Below, piece by piece: positions 34,581 through 43,550 of a DNA stretch of 64,000 nucleotides (positions within the stretch are counted from its first letter, which is position 1; the number at the start of each line of letters is the position of its first letter). Below the pieces are notes generated by a model. That model worked only from the letters and a program-made list of their open reading frames with translations. It made no database searches and had not been told where the DNA came from. This DNA comes from Thermogemmatispora tikiterensis (GTDB lineage: Bacteria; Chloroflexota; Ktedonobacteria; Ktedonobacterales; Ktedonobacteraceae), in contig NZ_MCIF01000002.1 in the NCBI RefSeq assembly GCF_003268475.1, positions 1,240,629-1,304,628 of the forward strand, written 5' to 3'. A program made the position numbers and the translations under genes.

Positions 34581-36158
34581 ATGGCGAACGATACACAGGC
34601 GCAATCCTCCCTTCAGCCTCACGTCATCTGGCAGGATGGTATTCATCCTGAGCCTTGCATTGTGGTCATCTTTGGGGCCACGGGCGACCTAACCCGACGC
34701 AAACTGCTCCCAACCCTGGCCCACTTGATGCACGCCCACCCACAACCCCAGGGTTTCGTAGTGGTAGCTTTCGCCCGCCGCCCTTTCACACAGGAACAAT
34801 GGCGCCAGCTTGTCGTGCAAGCTCTTGCCGAGAACAGTCCACCCGAGCTGGGCCTGGATGAGGAGGCCCGACAGTCTTTCGCCCAGCGTACTTTCTATTG
34901 CCAGGCTAACTTGAATGAGTCCGCAGGCTATCAGAAACTCGCTCAGCTGCTTGAGCAATTGGATCAGCAGTATCAGACCCGCGGCAATCGCATCTTCTAT
35001 CTGGCTATCCCCCCTGATCTCTATGCTCCGGTAGTGCATATGCTCGGAGAAAATGGACTCGTCCATCGCCCTCACGGCGGCCACCGTGCCAATCATCATG
35101 GTCCCTGGAGCCGCGTGATCATTGAAAAGCCTTTCGGGCGCGATCTTCCTTCCGCCCAGAAACTTAACCGCGAGATCGCCCGCATTCTGCACGAGGATCA
35201 GATCTACCGCATCGATCACTATATGGGGAAAGAGACGGTACAGAATATCCTGGCCATGCGCTTCTCAAACGGCATCTTTGAGCCACTCTGGAATCAGAAA
35301 TATATCGATCACGTGCAGATCCTGGTTGCAGAGGATATCGGTATTGGCGGACGAGCCGAGTACTATGATGAGGCTGGGGCCATTCGTGATATGGTGCAAA
35401 ACCATATCTTTCAAGTGCTCTGCCTGACGGCAATGGAACCGCCTGTCGCCTTCGAGGCTGATGCGATCCGCGACGAGAAGGTGAAGCTGCTGCGCGCTAT
35501 TCCTCCTCTGACCCCCGAGGAGGTAGCACATCAGGTGGTGCGCGGCCAGTATACGCGCGGTACTATCAACGGCCAGGAGGTTCCCGGCTATCGTGAGGAG
35601 GATGGGATTCCTGCCGATTCGTCGACCGAGACCTTCGTGGCGCTCAAACTCTTTATCGAAAACTGGCGCTGGGCCGATGTACCGTTCTATATCCGTACGG
35701 GGAAACGCTTGCCAAAACGCAGCACTGAGGTGACTATTCAGTTCAAGCGCGTGCCTCATCTACTCTACAAGCCAAGCGAGGCCCGTGAGTTGATCCCTAA
35801 TCGTCTGACGGTACGTATCCAGCCAGAAGAGGGGATCACGCTGAAGTTCGGGGCCAAAGTACCCGGCGCCGCCCAGCGGCTTAAGTCGGTTGACATGACC
35901 TTCTCTTACGCGACAGCTTTCCAGACCGAGCCACCCGATGCCTATGAGCGCCTGATCGCTGACTGTATGCTCGGGGATTCGACGCTGTTTATCCGCCGCG
36001 ATGAGATTGAGACCGCCTGGCGCATCATTGATTCTATTACAACGGCCTGGCAGCAGATGCCAGCAGACAATGTGCGCCCTTATGCCGCCGGGACCTGGGG
36101 GCCCGCCGAGGCGGAAGAGCTGATCCGGCGCGATGGGCGCGAGTGGGATACCCCCTGA
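34581..36158 (+). CDS. zwf: Glucose-6-phosphate 1-dehydrogenase
   Basis: A 525-residue enzyme that oxidises glucose 6-phosphate to 6-phosphogluconolactone with NADP, the entry of the oxidative pentose phosphate pathway. The nucleotide-binding fingerprint VIFGATGDLTRRKLLPTL is at residues 28-45. The substrate-binding and catalytic segment is YRIDHYMGKETVQNILAMRF near 210-230, and EKPFGRDLPSAQKLN lies before it. The later segment YIRTGKRLPKRSTEVTIQFK is also diagnostic. The length is slightly above the usual 490 owing to an N-terminal extension. AGGAG lies just before the ATG. No opcA, pgl or gnd gene is adjacent. Confidence 0.96.
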   Translation: MANDTQAQSSLQPHVIWQDGIHPEPCIVVIFGATGDLTRRKLLPTLAHLMHAHPQPQGFVVVAFARRPFTQEQWRQLVVQALAENSPPELGLDEEARQSFAQRTFYCQANLNESAGYQKLAQLLEQLDQQYQTRGNRIFYLAIPPDLYAPVVHMLGENGLVHRPHGGHRANHHGPWSRVIIEKPFGRDLPSAQKLNREIARILHEDQIYRIDHYMGKETVQNILAMRFSNGIFEPLWNQKYIDHVQILVAEDIGIGGRAEYYDEAGAIRDMVQNHIFQVLCLTAMEPPVAFEADAIRDEKVKLLRAIPPLTPEEVAHQVVRGQYTRGTINGQEVPGYREEDGIPADSSTETFVALKLFIENWRWADVPFYIRTGKRLPKRSTEVTIQFKRVPHLLYKPSEARELIPNRLTVRIQPEEGITLKFGAKVPGAAQRLKSVDMTFSYATAFQTEPPDAYERLIADCMLGDSTLFIRRDEIETAWRIIDSITTAWQQMPADNVRPYAAGTWGPAEAEELIRRDGREWDTP

Positions 36159-36297
36159 AGGCTGGCGTGGCGCGCTTGCCGCTCACCGGATCCCTCTGGT
36201 ACCTGGCTGAGTAGTAAGGCAGCTCCCTGCCCTGGTGCCTTCTGTGCCTCGCCACCAGCAAGCCCAGGGAGCCATCAGACCAGACACCTCACGCACC

Positions 36298-36322
36298 AGC
36301 CAGGCTTGCTGTTTGCCTGGCT
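36298..36322. terminator. Hairpin between convergent zwf and MFS genes
   Basis: AGCCAGGC pairs with GCCTGGCT around a 9-base loop (TTGCTGTTT). An overlapping longer repeat (AGCAAGCC at 36258-36265 with GGCTTGCT at 36303-36310) is an alternative fold. No T-tract. Confidence 0.45.
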
Positions 36323-36337
36323 AGTGCCCTGGGGCAA

Positions 36338-37813
36338 TCAGCCATGACCTTCATCGAAGCACTCACTGACTGAAAGAGGACGAGCTACCTTCTCTAGCGA
36401 TTGCCGCTCTGCGTCAACCCCAAAAACCATTTCTACACCTCCCGCAGCCGCCATCACTACAGCCCCCAGGAGGTAGCCAAAGAAGACATTGATAGCCCCG
36501 CCGGACTGGATCAGCAGGCCAAAGAGGAGCGGAGCCACCGCTGAAGCACCTGTACCAACCGCATAAAAGAGGGCAATGGCCTGGGCCCTTACCTCCAAGG
36601 GGAAAATTTCGCTAACTGTGAGATAGGCCGAGCTGGCACCCGCTGAGGCGAAGAAGAAGATGACCGACCAGCAGAGCGTCTGAGTGACTGCCGTTAAGCT
36701 CCCCCGCATAAAGAGCCAGCCAGTGAGTACCAGCAGTATTCCCGGCAGGATATAGGTAAAGCTGATCATCTTGCGTCTTCCTAGCGTGTCAAAGAAACGC
36801 CCCAGGAGCAGCGGCCCAAAGCAATTGCCAATCGCGAACGGGATCAGATACAAGCCTATGGCCTCATCTGGCACCCGATAAAAGCGTGCAAGCACAAGAC
36901 CATAGGTGAAAAAGATGGCATTATAGAGAAAGGCCTGGCCAACCAACAGGGAGAAACCTAGCAGCGAGCGCGTCGGATACTCTTTGAGTATGATACGCAC
37001 CAGCGTTTTCAGACTTACCATGCCCACTGGATGCATCTCGATCGTCTCACAGGTCTCGGGCAGAGCAGTCAGATGTTTTTCCTTGACTACAATGCTTTCA
37101 ATCTGACGTACAATACGTTCTGCCTCCTCAAAACGTCCGTGCATTAAGAGCCAGCGTGGACTCTCTGGAAGATTACGCCGTACCAGCAATACCCCCAGGC
37201 CCAGTATGGCCCCCAGCGCAAAGGCCAATCGCCAGCCAACGTTCACGGGAAGAAGATGCGGGTTAAGCAAAATCGTGGTTAGCAAGGCCCCGACAGCAGT
37301 CCCTAACCACCAGGAACCGTTGATCGCCAGGTCAACCTGACCGCGCATCCGGGCGGGGATCAACTCATCAACTGCCGAGTTAATCGCTGCATACTCGCCT
37401 CCGATACCAGTCCCCGTTAGGAAACGGCAGGCCGCAAACCAGAGAAAGTTGAAGGAAAAAGCGGTGGCTACCGTTGCCAGCAGGTACACACTGAGAGTGA
37501 TCAAAAACAGCAATTTGCGCCCGAAACGATCGGTCAGGCGTGCAAAGAAAAAGGCGCCAAGCACAGCTCCAATCAGATAGGCTGTACCAGCCGAGGCGAC
37601 CTGAACGCTTGACAGGTGGAGCGTACGTGCATCTGTCAGGACAGCTGCGATCGAGCCAATAATGGTCACCTCTAGACCATCGAGAATCCAGGTGATTCCC
37701 AGCGATATGACGACCAGCCAGTGCCAGCGACTCCAGGGAAGGCGATCCAGCCGAAACGGAATACTGGTCCTGACTTTCTCTGGGCTAGTTCTCAGATGCG
37801 TGGATGTGGTCAT
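36338..37813 (-). CDS. MFS transporter (sugar porter/organic acid type)
   Basis: A 491-residue permease with twelve membrane segments. Motif A, ARLTDRFGRKLLFLITLS, follows helix 2, and FLTGTGIGGEYAAINSAVDE marks helix 4. RRNLPESPRWLLMHGRFEEA, in the central loop, is the sugar-porter-type PESPRWL signature. The second half repeats motif A as GRFFDTLGRRKMISFTY. The ATG at 37813 follows AGGAGG by 7 bases. Sugar or aromatic-acid/metabolite:H+ symport is plausible. It is divergent from the aromatic-type cluster starting at 38428, which makes a related substrate possible but unproven. Confidence 0.85.
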   Translation of the reverse strand: MTTSTHLRTSPEKVRTSIPFRLDRLPWSRWHWLVVISLGITWILDGLEVTIIGSIAAVLTDARTLHLSSVQVASAGTAYLIGAVLGAFFFARLTDRFGRKLLFLITLSVYLLATVATAFSFNFLWFAACRFLTGTGIGGEYAAINSAVDELIPARMRGQVDLAINGSWWLGTAVGALLTTILLNPHLLPVNVGWRLAFALGAILGLGVLLVRRNLPESPRWLLMHGRFEEAERIVRQIESIVVKEKHLTALPETCETIEMHPVGMVSLKTLVRIILKEYPTRSLLGFSLLVGQAFLYNAIFFTYGLVLARFYRVPDEAIGLYLIPFAIGNCFGPLLLGRFFDTLGRRKMISFTYILPGILLVLTGWLFMRGSLTAVTQTLCWSVIFFFASAGASSAYLTVSEIFPLEVRAQAIALFYAVGTGASAVAPLLFGLLIQSGGAINVFFGYLLGAVVMAAAGGVEMVFGVDAERQSLEKVARPLSVSECFDEGHG

Positions 37814-38427
37814 CCTGAACCTCCTTTTGTCATACTCAGCACGCGCTTGTCCCCACTCAGTTTGGGCGAAAGCGGCTCTCACTCAGGCGAGAGACAGCAC
37901 TTTCTTCCGCCAGACAAAAACTACCTCTCTCCCCCAACGCAGGTCGAGGAGAAGTTCAGCCTTCCACATCAAGCGAGCCTTCTGGCACTGCTAAGGCTCG
38001 CTAAATGCAATCAGACTGGTCTATTATCCAGATAGAAAATGCTGGCGATCTCCATTTATTCAAGTCCAGAGTAAGCCCAGATTGTAAAATCTCCTTTGAT
38101 CACTATAGTCAATTTTAAAGACTATTTCTCATGATATATTTAAGAATGGCATGGTTAACCACGACGGAGCGGTATTACAAGGGCAGATAGGCTATCTCTT
38201 CCACGGTCATATGCTCCCAGCTCCCCACACACCTGCTCTGCTCTACCCCGGGGGATCGGCTTCGTTTTGTTTGGAGGTACGCTGATCCACTGTTGACTTG
38301 GAAGGTCAAGAAGATGCAGGCCTGGCAGCTATTTTATGGTATCATGTATACAAACAAAGACGCTCGCCTCGTATGCAGGCCGGCTATTTCAGTCAGCCCA
38401 CTGAAGGGCAAGGAGAGAGACGCGCAT
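37814..38427. other. AT-rich intergenic region between divergent genes
   Basis: These 614 bases contain no gene. The part 38030-38165 is markedly AT-richer than its surroundings. It holds ATAGTC and GACTAT as inverted half-sites around TTTTAA near 38107-38127. A stronger palindrome and -10 lie at 38338-38355. Confidence 0.45.
38338..38355 (+). promoter_or_regulatory. Extended -10 overlapping a GntR-like palindrome
   Basis: TGG-TATCAT (TATCAT 38341-38346) is an extended -10. The same bases form GTATCATGTATAC, a partly palindromic site resembling GTATAC-type operators of GntR-family regulators. It lies about 85 bases before the carboxymuconolactone-decarboxylase-type gene. No GntR gene is in the window. 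Confidence 0.4.
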
Positions 38428-38874
38428 ATGAGCCACTCTCAAGGGGGAGAGCAGCTTCCTGAGTTGAAGCTGAGCCAGGAGCAACTGGCGGAGCTTCGCC
38501 AGCGCTATACTGAGCTGATTGGCTTTGTTCCCCCGCGGGTTCAGGCCCGAACCGATCTGCTAGCTCGCCTCGATCCCGACTTCCTTCTGCTCCAGGAAGA
38601 GATCCGCCGGCGCGCTATGTATCCCCCATGCTTTGATACAAAGACAGCCCAGTTAATGCTCTTCGGCATGTTGCTGGTGCTGCTCTCTGATGCGGCTCAT
38701 CTGCATGCACGCGCCGCCCGGCGCGCTGGCGCCACCTGGGAAGAACTCAACGCGGTGGTCAATCTGGCTTTTCTCTTTCGCGGGTTGCCCGCTGGCAATC
38801 TCGGTGCCCAAATTCTTCAGCAACTGGTCGCGGATGAAGACCAGCATGGTTCAAAGGAGTCAGAACCACGTTGA
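38428..38874 (+). CDS. Carboxymuconolactone decarboxylase family protein
   Basis: A 148-residue all-helical protein of the CMD/AhpD superfamily. The core domain runs from about residue 25 (VPPRVQARTDLLARLDPDF) through AQLMLFGMLLVLLSDAAHLH and ARRAGATWEELNAVVNLAFL. The pattern (helix with His, then AGAT-EEL-AVVNLAF) fits the family, but the CxxC pair of AhpD-type peroxidases is absent, which argues against a redox role and for a lyase or structural role. The ATG at 38428 is chosen because AAGGAG lies 12 bases upstream. It is the first gene of a small same-strand cluster with an extradiol dioxygenase, 153 bp ahead of it. Confidence 0.8.
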   Translation: MSHSQGGEQLPELKLSQEQLAELRQRYTELIGFVPPRVQARTDLLARLDPDFLLLQEEIRRRAMYPPCFDTKTAQLMLFGMLLVLLSDAAHLHARAARRAGATWEELNAVVNLAFLFRGLPAGNLGAQILQQLVADEDQHGSKESEPR

Positions 38875-39027
38875 CGCGAGACGGAAGAGCAGGACATGAG
38901 CCTTGCCAGCTACAGGACAGACCTCTATCCTGTGCTGTGCTCAACAGGGCCTACTGCAGCCGCAGGCAAGGTCAGAGCCTGTTCTCCGCCGCGCTGCAAT
39001 GCCGCAATCAAGAGAGGAGATGGCCCC

Positions 39028-40041
39028 ATGACGGATTTTCAGGAGCCAATCAGGGATGTTGCCCACCTGGGCCATGTTGAGCTGCTTACCCCTCGACCTG
39101 CCGAGAGCCTCTGGTTCTTCACAGAGGTACTCGGAATGACGGTGACCGACCGCCAGGGCCAGTCGGTCTACCTCCGCGCTTACGGCGATTACGAACACTG
39201 TACTCTCAAGCTGACCGAGGCACCCCACGCCGGCCTCGGTCATGTCGGATGGCGCACGGTCAGCCCCCAGGCGCTGGAACGACGCGTTCAGGCGCTGTCT
39301 TCTCAGGGCTACGGCCAGGGCTGGATCGATGGCGATGTCGGCCACGGGCGCGCCTACCGCTTTACTGATCCCGATGGGCATGTCATGGAGCTGTACTACG
39401 AGGCTAAAAAATATCTGGCCTCGGCAGAGCTACGCTCCCGCCTCTACAATCAGCCCCAAAAGTTCACTGGCCACGGCGTGGGTGTGAAGCGCATCGATCA
39501 TGTGAACCTGATGTGCCACGATATCACGCCCAACCGCCTCTTCCTGCAGGAACAGCTCGGATTCCGTCTGCGCGAGCTACTGCAACCGGAGGAGAACGGT
39601 GTTGAGGAAGGAGCCTGGCTCAGTGTGACGCCGCTCACCCACGATATCGCCTATATGCGCGATTTCAGTGGCGCGCACGGGCGCCTGCATCACATCGCTT
39701 ACTGGCTGGATAGCCGGGAGGAGGTGCTACGCGCCGCCGATATTCTGTCAGAGCATGATATCTTTATTGAGGCGGGACCAGCGCGCCATAACGTCTCGCA
39801 GGCGTTCTTCCTTTACCTGTATGAGCCAGGTGGCAATCGGGTCGAAGTCTACTCCGGCGGCTATCTCGCTTTTGCTCCCGATTGGGAGCCGATCGTCTGG
39901 CGCCGTGAGCAGCGCGGGCGTGGCGTCTATTGGGGCGGCGCCTTGCCAGAGAGCTTTAAGACCTACGGGACGCCGGTCATCGAGCCAGTGCAGGCCGGTC
40001 AGGGTGGACAGACCCCAGCTCCTGTCTTCGATCCTCTCTGA
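39028..40041 (+). CDS. Extradiol dioxygenase (catechol 2,3-dioxygenase-like, VOC family)
   Basis: A 337-residue two-domain vicinal-oxygen-chelate protein. The N-terminal half (DVAHLGHVELLTPRPAESLW to GHVMELYYE) is a non-metal repeat. The C-terminal half carries the iron ligands: the His of RIDHVNLMCHD (about 155), the His pair in RLHHIAYWLD (about 215) and the Glu of GGNRVEVYSGGY (about 275). HNVSQAFFLYLYEPGGNRVE matches the extradiol signature. The likely reaction is meta-cleavage of a catechol; the exact substrate is unknown. The ATG at 39028 follows AGAGGAGA and starts the domain; a frame upstream to 38896 has no support. Pairing with the preceding gene suggests aromatic catabolism. Confidence 0.88.
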   Translation: MTDFQEPIRDVAHLGHVELLTPRPAESLWFFTEVLGMTVTDRQGQSVYLRAYGDYEHCTLKLTEAPHAGLGHVGWRTVSPQALERRVQALSSQGYGQGWIDGDVGHGRAYRFTDPDGHVMELYYEAKKYLASAELRSRLYNQPQKFTGHGVGVKRIDHVNLMCHDITPNRLFLQEQLGFRLRELLQPEENGVEEGAWLSVTPLTHDIAYMRDFSGAHGRLHHIAYWLDSREEVLRAADILSEHDIFIEAGPARHNVSQAFFLYLYEPGGNRVEVYSGGYLAFAPDWEPIVWRREQRGRGVYWGGALPESFKTYGTPVIEPVQAGQGGQTPAPVFDPL

Positions 40042-40493
40042 CAGAGGACAAGAGCACGCCGCTCTCGCTCTTGATCTGCTGCGATCGGCCTGGCCGGTCA
40101 CTATCTCGCTAATCTCCACTGGTTGCTGACGTGACTATCGGGCCAAATAGTGGCTTGGCTTGCCGCGCGCTCCAGGCCGCTCCGCTTCTTGATCGGGCCT
40201 CCCAAGATAGGATCTGAGGCGGTGGCTTTCCGCCTGCCGCTCACTCAGGTCAGACCGAGATGTTGCTGGCTGTTCGCTTTCCGCGTTCGCTGACCAGCCC
40301 GGAACGGCATGTCGCCAGTCACCAGTCCCTCGGCAAGCGGCGGGTGAGATAGAAGGGCCGCTGCCTGGCCAGGGCCTGGCCGAGACAGCCGGTAAAACCC
40401 CTCTCCCTCGCTTACGACTGCGGGTCAGAGGGAGAGGGGTCAGTCAGTGAGTCAGAAGAACGAGAAGTGCATGAAGGAAGAAGGAGAAGCGCA
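40042..40493. other. Intergenic region before the MetE-like gene
   Basis: These 452 bases hold no gene. The only clear element is the hairpin at 40397-40440. I looked for S-box or cobalamin riboswitch landmarks, expected before methionine genes, and saw none. Confidence 0.45.
40397..40440. terminator. Strong hairpin upstream of the MetE-like gene
   Basis: A perfect 13-bp stem, ACCCCTCTCCCTC with GAGGGAGAGGGGT, with an 18-base loop. Only the minus-strand reading has a T run (TTTTACC). It is 54 bases before the next start, so it may be a terminator of read-through from the dioxygenase gene or a leader attenuator. Confidence 0.5.
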
Positions 40494-41576
40494 ATGGTCT
40501 ACCATAGCGAAGTAATCGGCAGTCTGCTCCGTCCCCCCTATCTCCATCAAGCGCGCCAGCAGTTAGAGGAGGGAGCGATCAGCGCCGCCGAATTTAAGGC
40601 CATCGAGGACCGAGCCGTCGATGAGGCGATCGCGCTGCAGGAGGAGGCCGGCATCGAGGTGATTACCGATGGAGAGCAGCGACGCTATGCCTTCTTCGGC
40701 CATCTCATCGAGGCCCTCGACGGCTTTGATAAGTATGGCGGCTGGGCTATTCCTTTTCGCGATGAGAGCGGCGAGGAGCTGGTAATGCGCCGTCCAGTGG
40801 TGGTGGATCGCTTGCGCTGGCGCCGCAATATGTGCAGCGAAGAGTGGGTCTATCTGCGTGCGCGCAAGAAGCACGCTGGTAAGGTGACCATGATTAGCGC
40901 TCAGCAGGCCGCGGCCTACTACGATCCTGAGAAGTCGAAGGGCGCTTACCCTACGCTCGATGCCTACCTCGCCGATATCGTTGATATCTCCCGCCGCGAA
41001 GTCGAGGAGTTGATCCGCCTGGGTTGCACCTATATCCAGATCGATGCCCCTCAGTACGCTGCCCTGCTCGATCCCCAGATCCGCGAGGGCTATCGCCAGC
41101 GCGGCAACGACCCCGAGAAGCTCATCGATCGCTGCATCGAGCTGGATAACGCCATTATCGATGGCCATCCGGGAATTACGTTCGGTATCCATATCTGCCG
41201 CGGCAATAATCAAAGCAAGTTTTATGCCAGCGGCGATTATGGACCAATCGCTCGCATCTTCCAGAAGACGCATTTCCAGCGCTTCTTGCTGGAATACGAC
41301 GATGAGCGCTCGGGCGGCTTCGAGCCACTGCGCTATATGCCAGAGGATCGCTTTGTGGTCCTGGGTCTGGTGACGACGAAGAAGCCACGGCTGGAAAGCC
41401 GCGATGAGCTGCGCCGGCGTATCGAGGAGGCGACGCGCTATATTCCTTTGGAGCGGCTGGCGCTTAGCCCGCAGTGTGGATTCGCTTCTACCATCGAAGG
41501 GAATCGCCTATCGCTCGAAGACCAGCGCCGCAAGCTGGAATTGGTGGCCAGCGTGGCGCGCGAGGTCTGGGGCTAA
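40494..41576 (+). CDS. MetE-like (cobalamin-independent methionine synthase II) methyltransferase
   Basis: A 360-residue protein matching only the C-terminal catalytic half of MetE, so a stand-alone core enzyme. It begins with VIGSLLRPPYLHQARQQLE; the ITDGEQRR motif lies near residue 58, and the substrate/zinc region CTYIQIDAPQYAALLDP near 180. Zinc ligands are visible as the His and Cys of GIHICRGN and the late Cys of SPQCGF. Family members make methionine from a methylated donor or act in other thiol alkyl transfers (for example coenzyme M lyases), so the donor is open. AAGGAG 7 bases before the ATG at 40494 sets the start. It follows the aromatic-type cluster but is separated by 452 bp and a hairpin. 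Confidence 0.82.
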   Translation: MVYHSEVIGSLLRPPYLHQARQQLEEGAISAAEFKAIEDRAVDEAIALQEEAGIEVITDGEQRRYAFFGHLIEALDGFDKYGGWAIPFRDESGEELVMRRPVVVDRLRWRRNMCSEEWVYLRARKKHAGKVTMISAQQAAAYYDPEKSKGAYPTLDAYLADIVDISRREVEELIRLGCTYIQIDAPQYAALLDPQIREGYRQRGNDPEKLIDRCIELDNAIIDGHPGITFGIHICRGNNQSKFYASGDYGPIARIFQKTHFQRFLLEYDDERSGGFEPLRYMPEDRFVVLGLVTTKKPRLESRDELRRRIEEATRYIPLERLALSPQCGFASTIEGNRLSLEDQRRKLELVASVAREVWG

Positions 41577-42039
41577 GTGGCCCTCTCAGGCACAGGCCGC
41601 TGACATCTGGCTTTTCTTTTCCCCTTCTCTCTCGGCCAGGCGACGATGGGCCAGGACGGCTACAGGCAACATTCCCGACTCCTGACCCATCGTCTCCATC
41701 TGCCCTTGATGGCCCTCCTCGCACGGGTGTGAGGGCAGGCAAAGGTCCTGTCCAGCTTCAACAGCTCTTCTTTCCTTCCACCCCCTCCTTATTGCAAGGT
41801 CTCTCCTTCTTCCAACTCGACATAGCTGGCAGCTTGCTTTCCGGGAGCAGAGGCGTCGCGGCGGAACAGGGCCATTTTTTGAGGAAATCCTGAGAACCAG
41901 ACCCCGAACTTCTGCCCGTTTTTTGACCGTTCTCAGGCTATACTGGCCCTTGCCGAGGGTAGGTAAGGACAAACGGACCAGTGGCAGCGGAGAGACAGAT
42001 GGTTCGGTTCTGCTGCCTGGCTGCGGGAGGTGTCATACT
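41577..42039. other. Intergenic region before kdpE
   Basis: These 463 bases hold no gene apart from chance frames. The only clear element is an inverted repeat, CCTGAGAAC (41889-41897) and GTTCTCAGG (41929-41937), with TATACT at 41939-41944 next to it. This places a possible regulator site at the kdp promoter. Confidence 0.45.
41889..41944 (+). promoter_or_regulatory. Inverted repeat and -10 upstream of kdpE
   Basis: Exact 9-bp arms CCTGAGAAC and GTTCTCAGG, 31 bases apart, with TATACT directly after the second arm, 96 bases before the kdpE start. It may be a KdpE or other regulator site; no good -35 is seen. Confidence 0.4.
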
Positions 42040-42774
42040 ATGGCGAGCTTTGGGGCCACCATCCTGGTGGTCGAAGATGAGCCGGAACTGGCTGGCGCTC
42101 TGGAGCGCAGTCTGATGGCTCACGGCTACCGGGTCCAGAGTACCGGCAGCGGAGAGGAGGCGCTGGCGCTGTTCAGCCGCACTCATCCCGACCTCGTGCT
42201 GCTCGATTTGCTGCTGCCCGATGTAAGTGGCCTGGAGGTCTGTCGCCGTATCCGGGCTGTCTCGCCGACGCCAATCATCGTGCTCTCGGTGAAAAATAGC
42301 GAGCACGATAAGGTAGAGGCCCTGGATTTGGGGGCCGACGACTACGTGGCCAAGCCGTTCGGGATCGCCGAGGTGCTGGCCCGTATCCGCGTGGCCTTGC
42401 GCCGGCTGGAGCGACAAAATGGACATTCTGCGGAGGAGCAGGTGCGCATCGGGCCGCTGGTGGTTGACCTGGGAAGTCGCCGGGTGCTGCTCAATGGACA
42501 CGATGTAGCTCTGACCCCGACTGAGTATGAACTGCTGAGGATCTTCGTAACGCATCGCGGTAAGCTGCTGACACGCCAGATGTTGTTGCAAATGCTCTGG
42601 GGTGCAGCCTCGTATGATCGCATGCATAGCCTCCACGTCTATGTGGCACAGCTCCGGCAGAAGATCGAGCCTCGACCCGGCGAGCCACGCCTGATCTTGA
42701 CCATTCCCGGCGTGGGCTACCGCTTCAGCGATGAGGTCGAGGCTGCTCGCGAGCTTGACTCTTCAGAGCCTTGA
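42040..42774 (+). CDS. kdpE: Response regulator KdpE (OmpR/PhoB type)
   Basis: A 244-residue regulator. The receiver domain (residues 6-125) has the acidic pair in ILVVEDEPEL, the phosphoacceptor Asp in PDLVLLDLLLPD (about 54) and the conserved Lys in DDYVAKPFGIAEVLARI. The C-terminal winged helix (140-235) reads TPTEYELLRIFVTHRGKLLT and ends with VGYRFSD. It should activate the potassium-uptake genes that follow. The ATG at 42040 has GGGAGG 9 bases upstream and begins the receiver domain; a TTG-started frame further up is not supported. It is the first gene of the kdp unit, whereas kdpDE is more often at the end. No histidine kinase partner is in the window. Confidence 0.93.
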   Translation: MASFGATILVVEDEPELAGALERSLMAHGYRVQSTGSGEEALALFSRTHPDLVLLDLLLPDVSGLEVCRRIRAVSPTPIIVLSVKNSEHDKVEALDLGADDYVAKPFGIAEVLARIRVALRRLERQNGHSAEEQVRIGPLVVDLGSRRVLLNGHDVALTPTEYELLRIFVTHRGKLLTRQMLLQMLWGAASYDRMHSLHVYVAQLRQKIEPRPGEPRLILTIPGVGYRFSDEVEAARELDSSEP

Positions 42775-42957
42775 GTTTGTCTTGAGTCCTTGCCCCGCCC
42801 TCTGGAGAAAAGCTTGAGCAAAGTGGGACAAACTCGGAACGCATCCTGAGCAATCCTGCTCTACACTCTAGCTGAGAGCAAGCCGAAGCAGAGAAGTGCC
42901 AAGGCTCCGCTATCGGTGGCGATGCGATGGCGAAGCCGCAAGAAGGGACAGATCAAG

Positions 42958-43458
42958 ATGAGCCGACGCTGGTTACTCCCCTTTAGCTGGGAGGTCGATG
43001 TAGAGGCGATCGATGCCATTATGCGTCTCGCCGCTCTGGAGGGAGCAAGCTTGATCGCGCTCTCTCTGCTGCCAGGGGCAACGACACGCTCGCCCTATAA
43101 GCTGCGCGCCGAGCACTGGCAGCAGTCACAGGATTTCCTGGAAGTGGTGCGCTGGAAGCGCCAGCGCTACAGGGTCAAAGGCGAAGCCTATGAGCTATTG
43201 ACCGAGGATGTCGGGCAAAGCATTGTGAGCTTTGCTCACGAGTTTGCCTGCGATCGAGTTCTCGTCATCCGCCGTCCGCACGGTGACGCTCTGCTGCCCG
43301 CATCACAGGTCCAGCGGCTCGTGCGCGAGCGCCTGGTACCCCTGATGCTTTTTTACCTACCAGAGCAGTCTGAAGGTCTCTCACTTGTGCAACGGTTCTG
43401 CGCCTGGCTGAAGGTCCACAGCCTTGGACGACTGGCTCGCATCGGCAGCGCTCGTTAG
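42958..43458 (+). CDS. Universal-stress-protein-like protein in the kdp unit
   Basis: A 166-residue protein with an alternating beta/alpha pattern: RRWLLPFSWEVDVEAIDAIM, EGASLIALSLLPG, then QSIVSFAHEFACDRVLVIRR. This resembles a USP-type Rossmann fold, but the ATP-binding GxxG(S/T) signature near the end is not evident. AAGGGA lies 10 bases before the ATG at 42958. It sits between kdpE and a degenerate receiver protein, all on one strand, so a role in Kdp regulation is inferred from position only. KdpD proteins contain a USP domain, so this one could supply or mimic that module. Confidence 0.72.
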   Translation: MSRRWLLPFSWEVDVEAIDAIMRLAALEGASLIALSLLPGATTRSPYKLRAEHWQQSQDFLEVVRWKRQRYRVKGEAYELLTEDVGQSIVSFAHEFACDRVLVIRRPHGDALLPASQVQRLVRERLVPLMLFYLPEQSEGLSLVQRFCAWLKVHSLGRLARIGSAR

Positions 43459-43550
43459 ATAGCATCACTAAGGCCAGAGGCGCTAGAAAGCTATCAATCA
43501 CGGCTTGCTGGTTTTATTATGCTCTATAGAGCAGAGGTATATATTAAGCG

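Noticed and set aside
40042..40493. S-box or cobalamin riboswitch before the MetE-like gene
   Set aside because: None of the conserved landmarks was seen; only a simple 13-bp hairpin is present.
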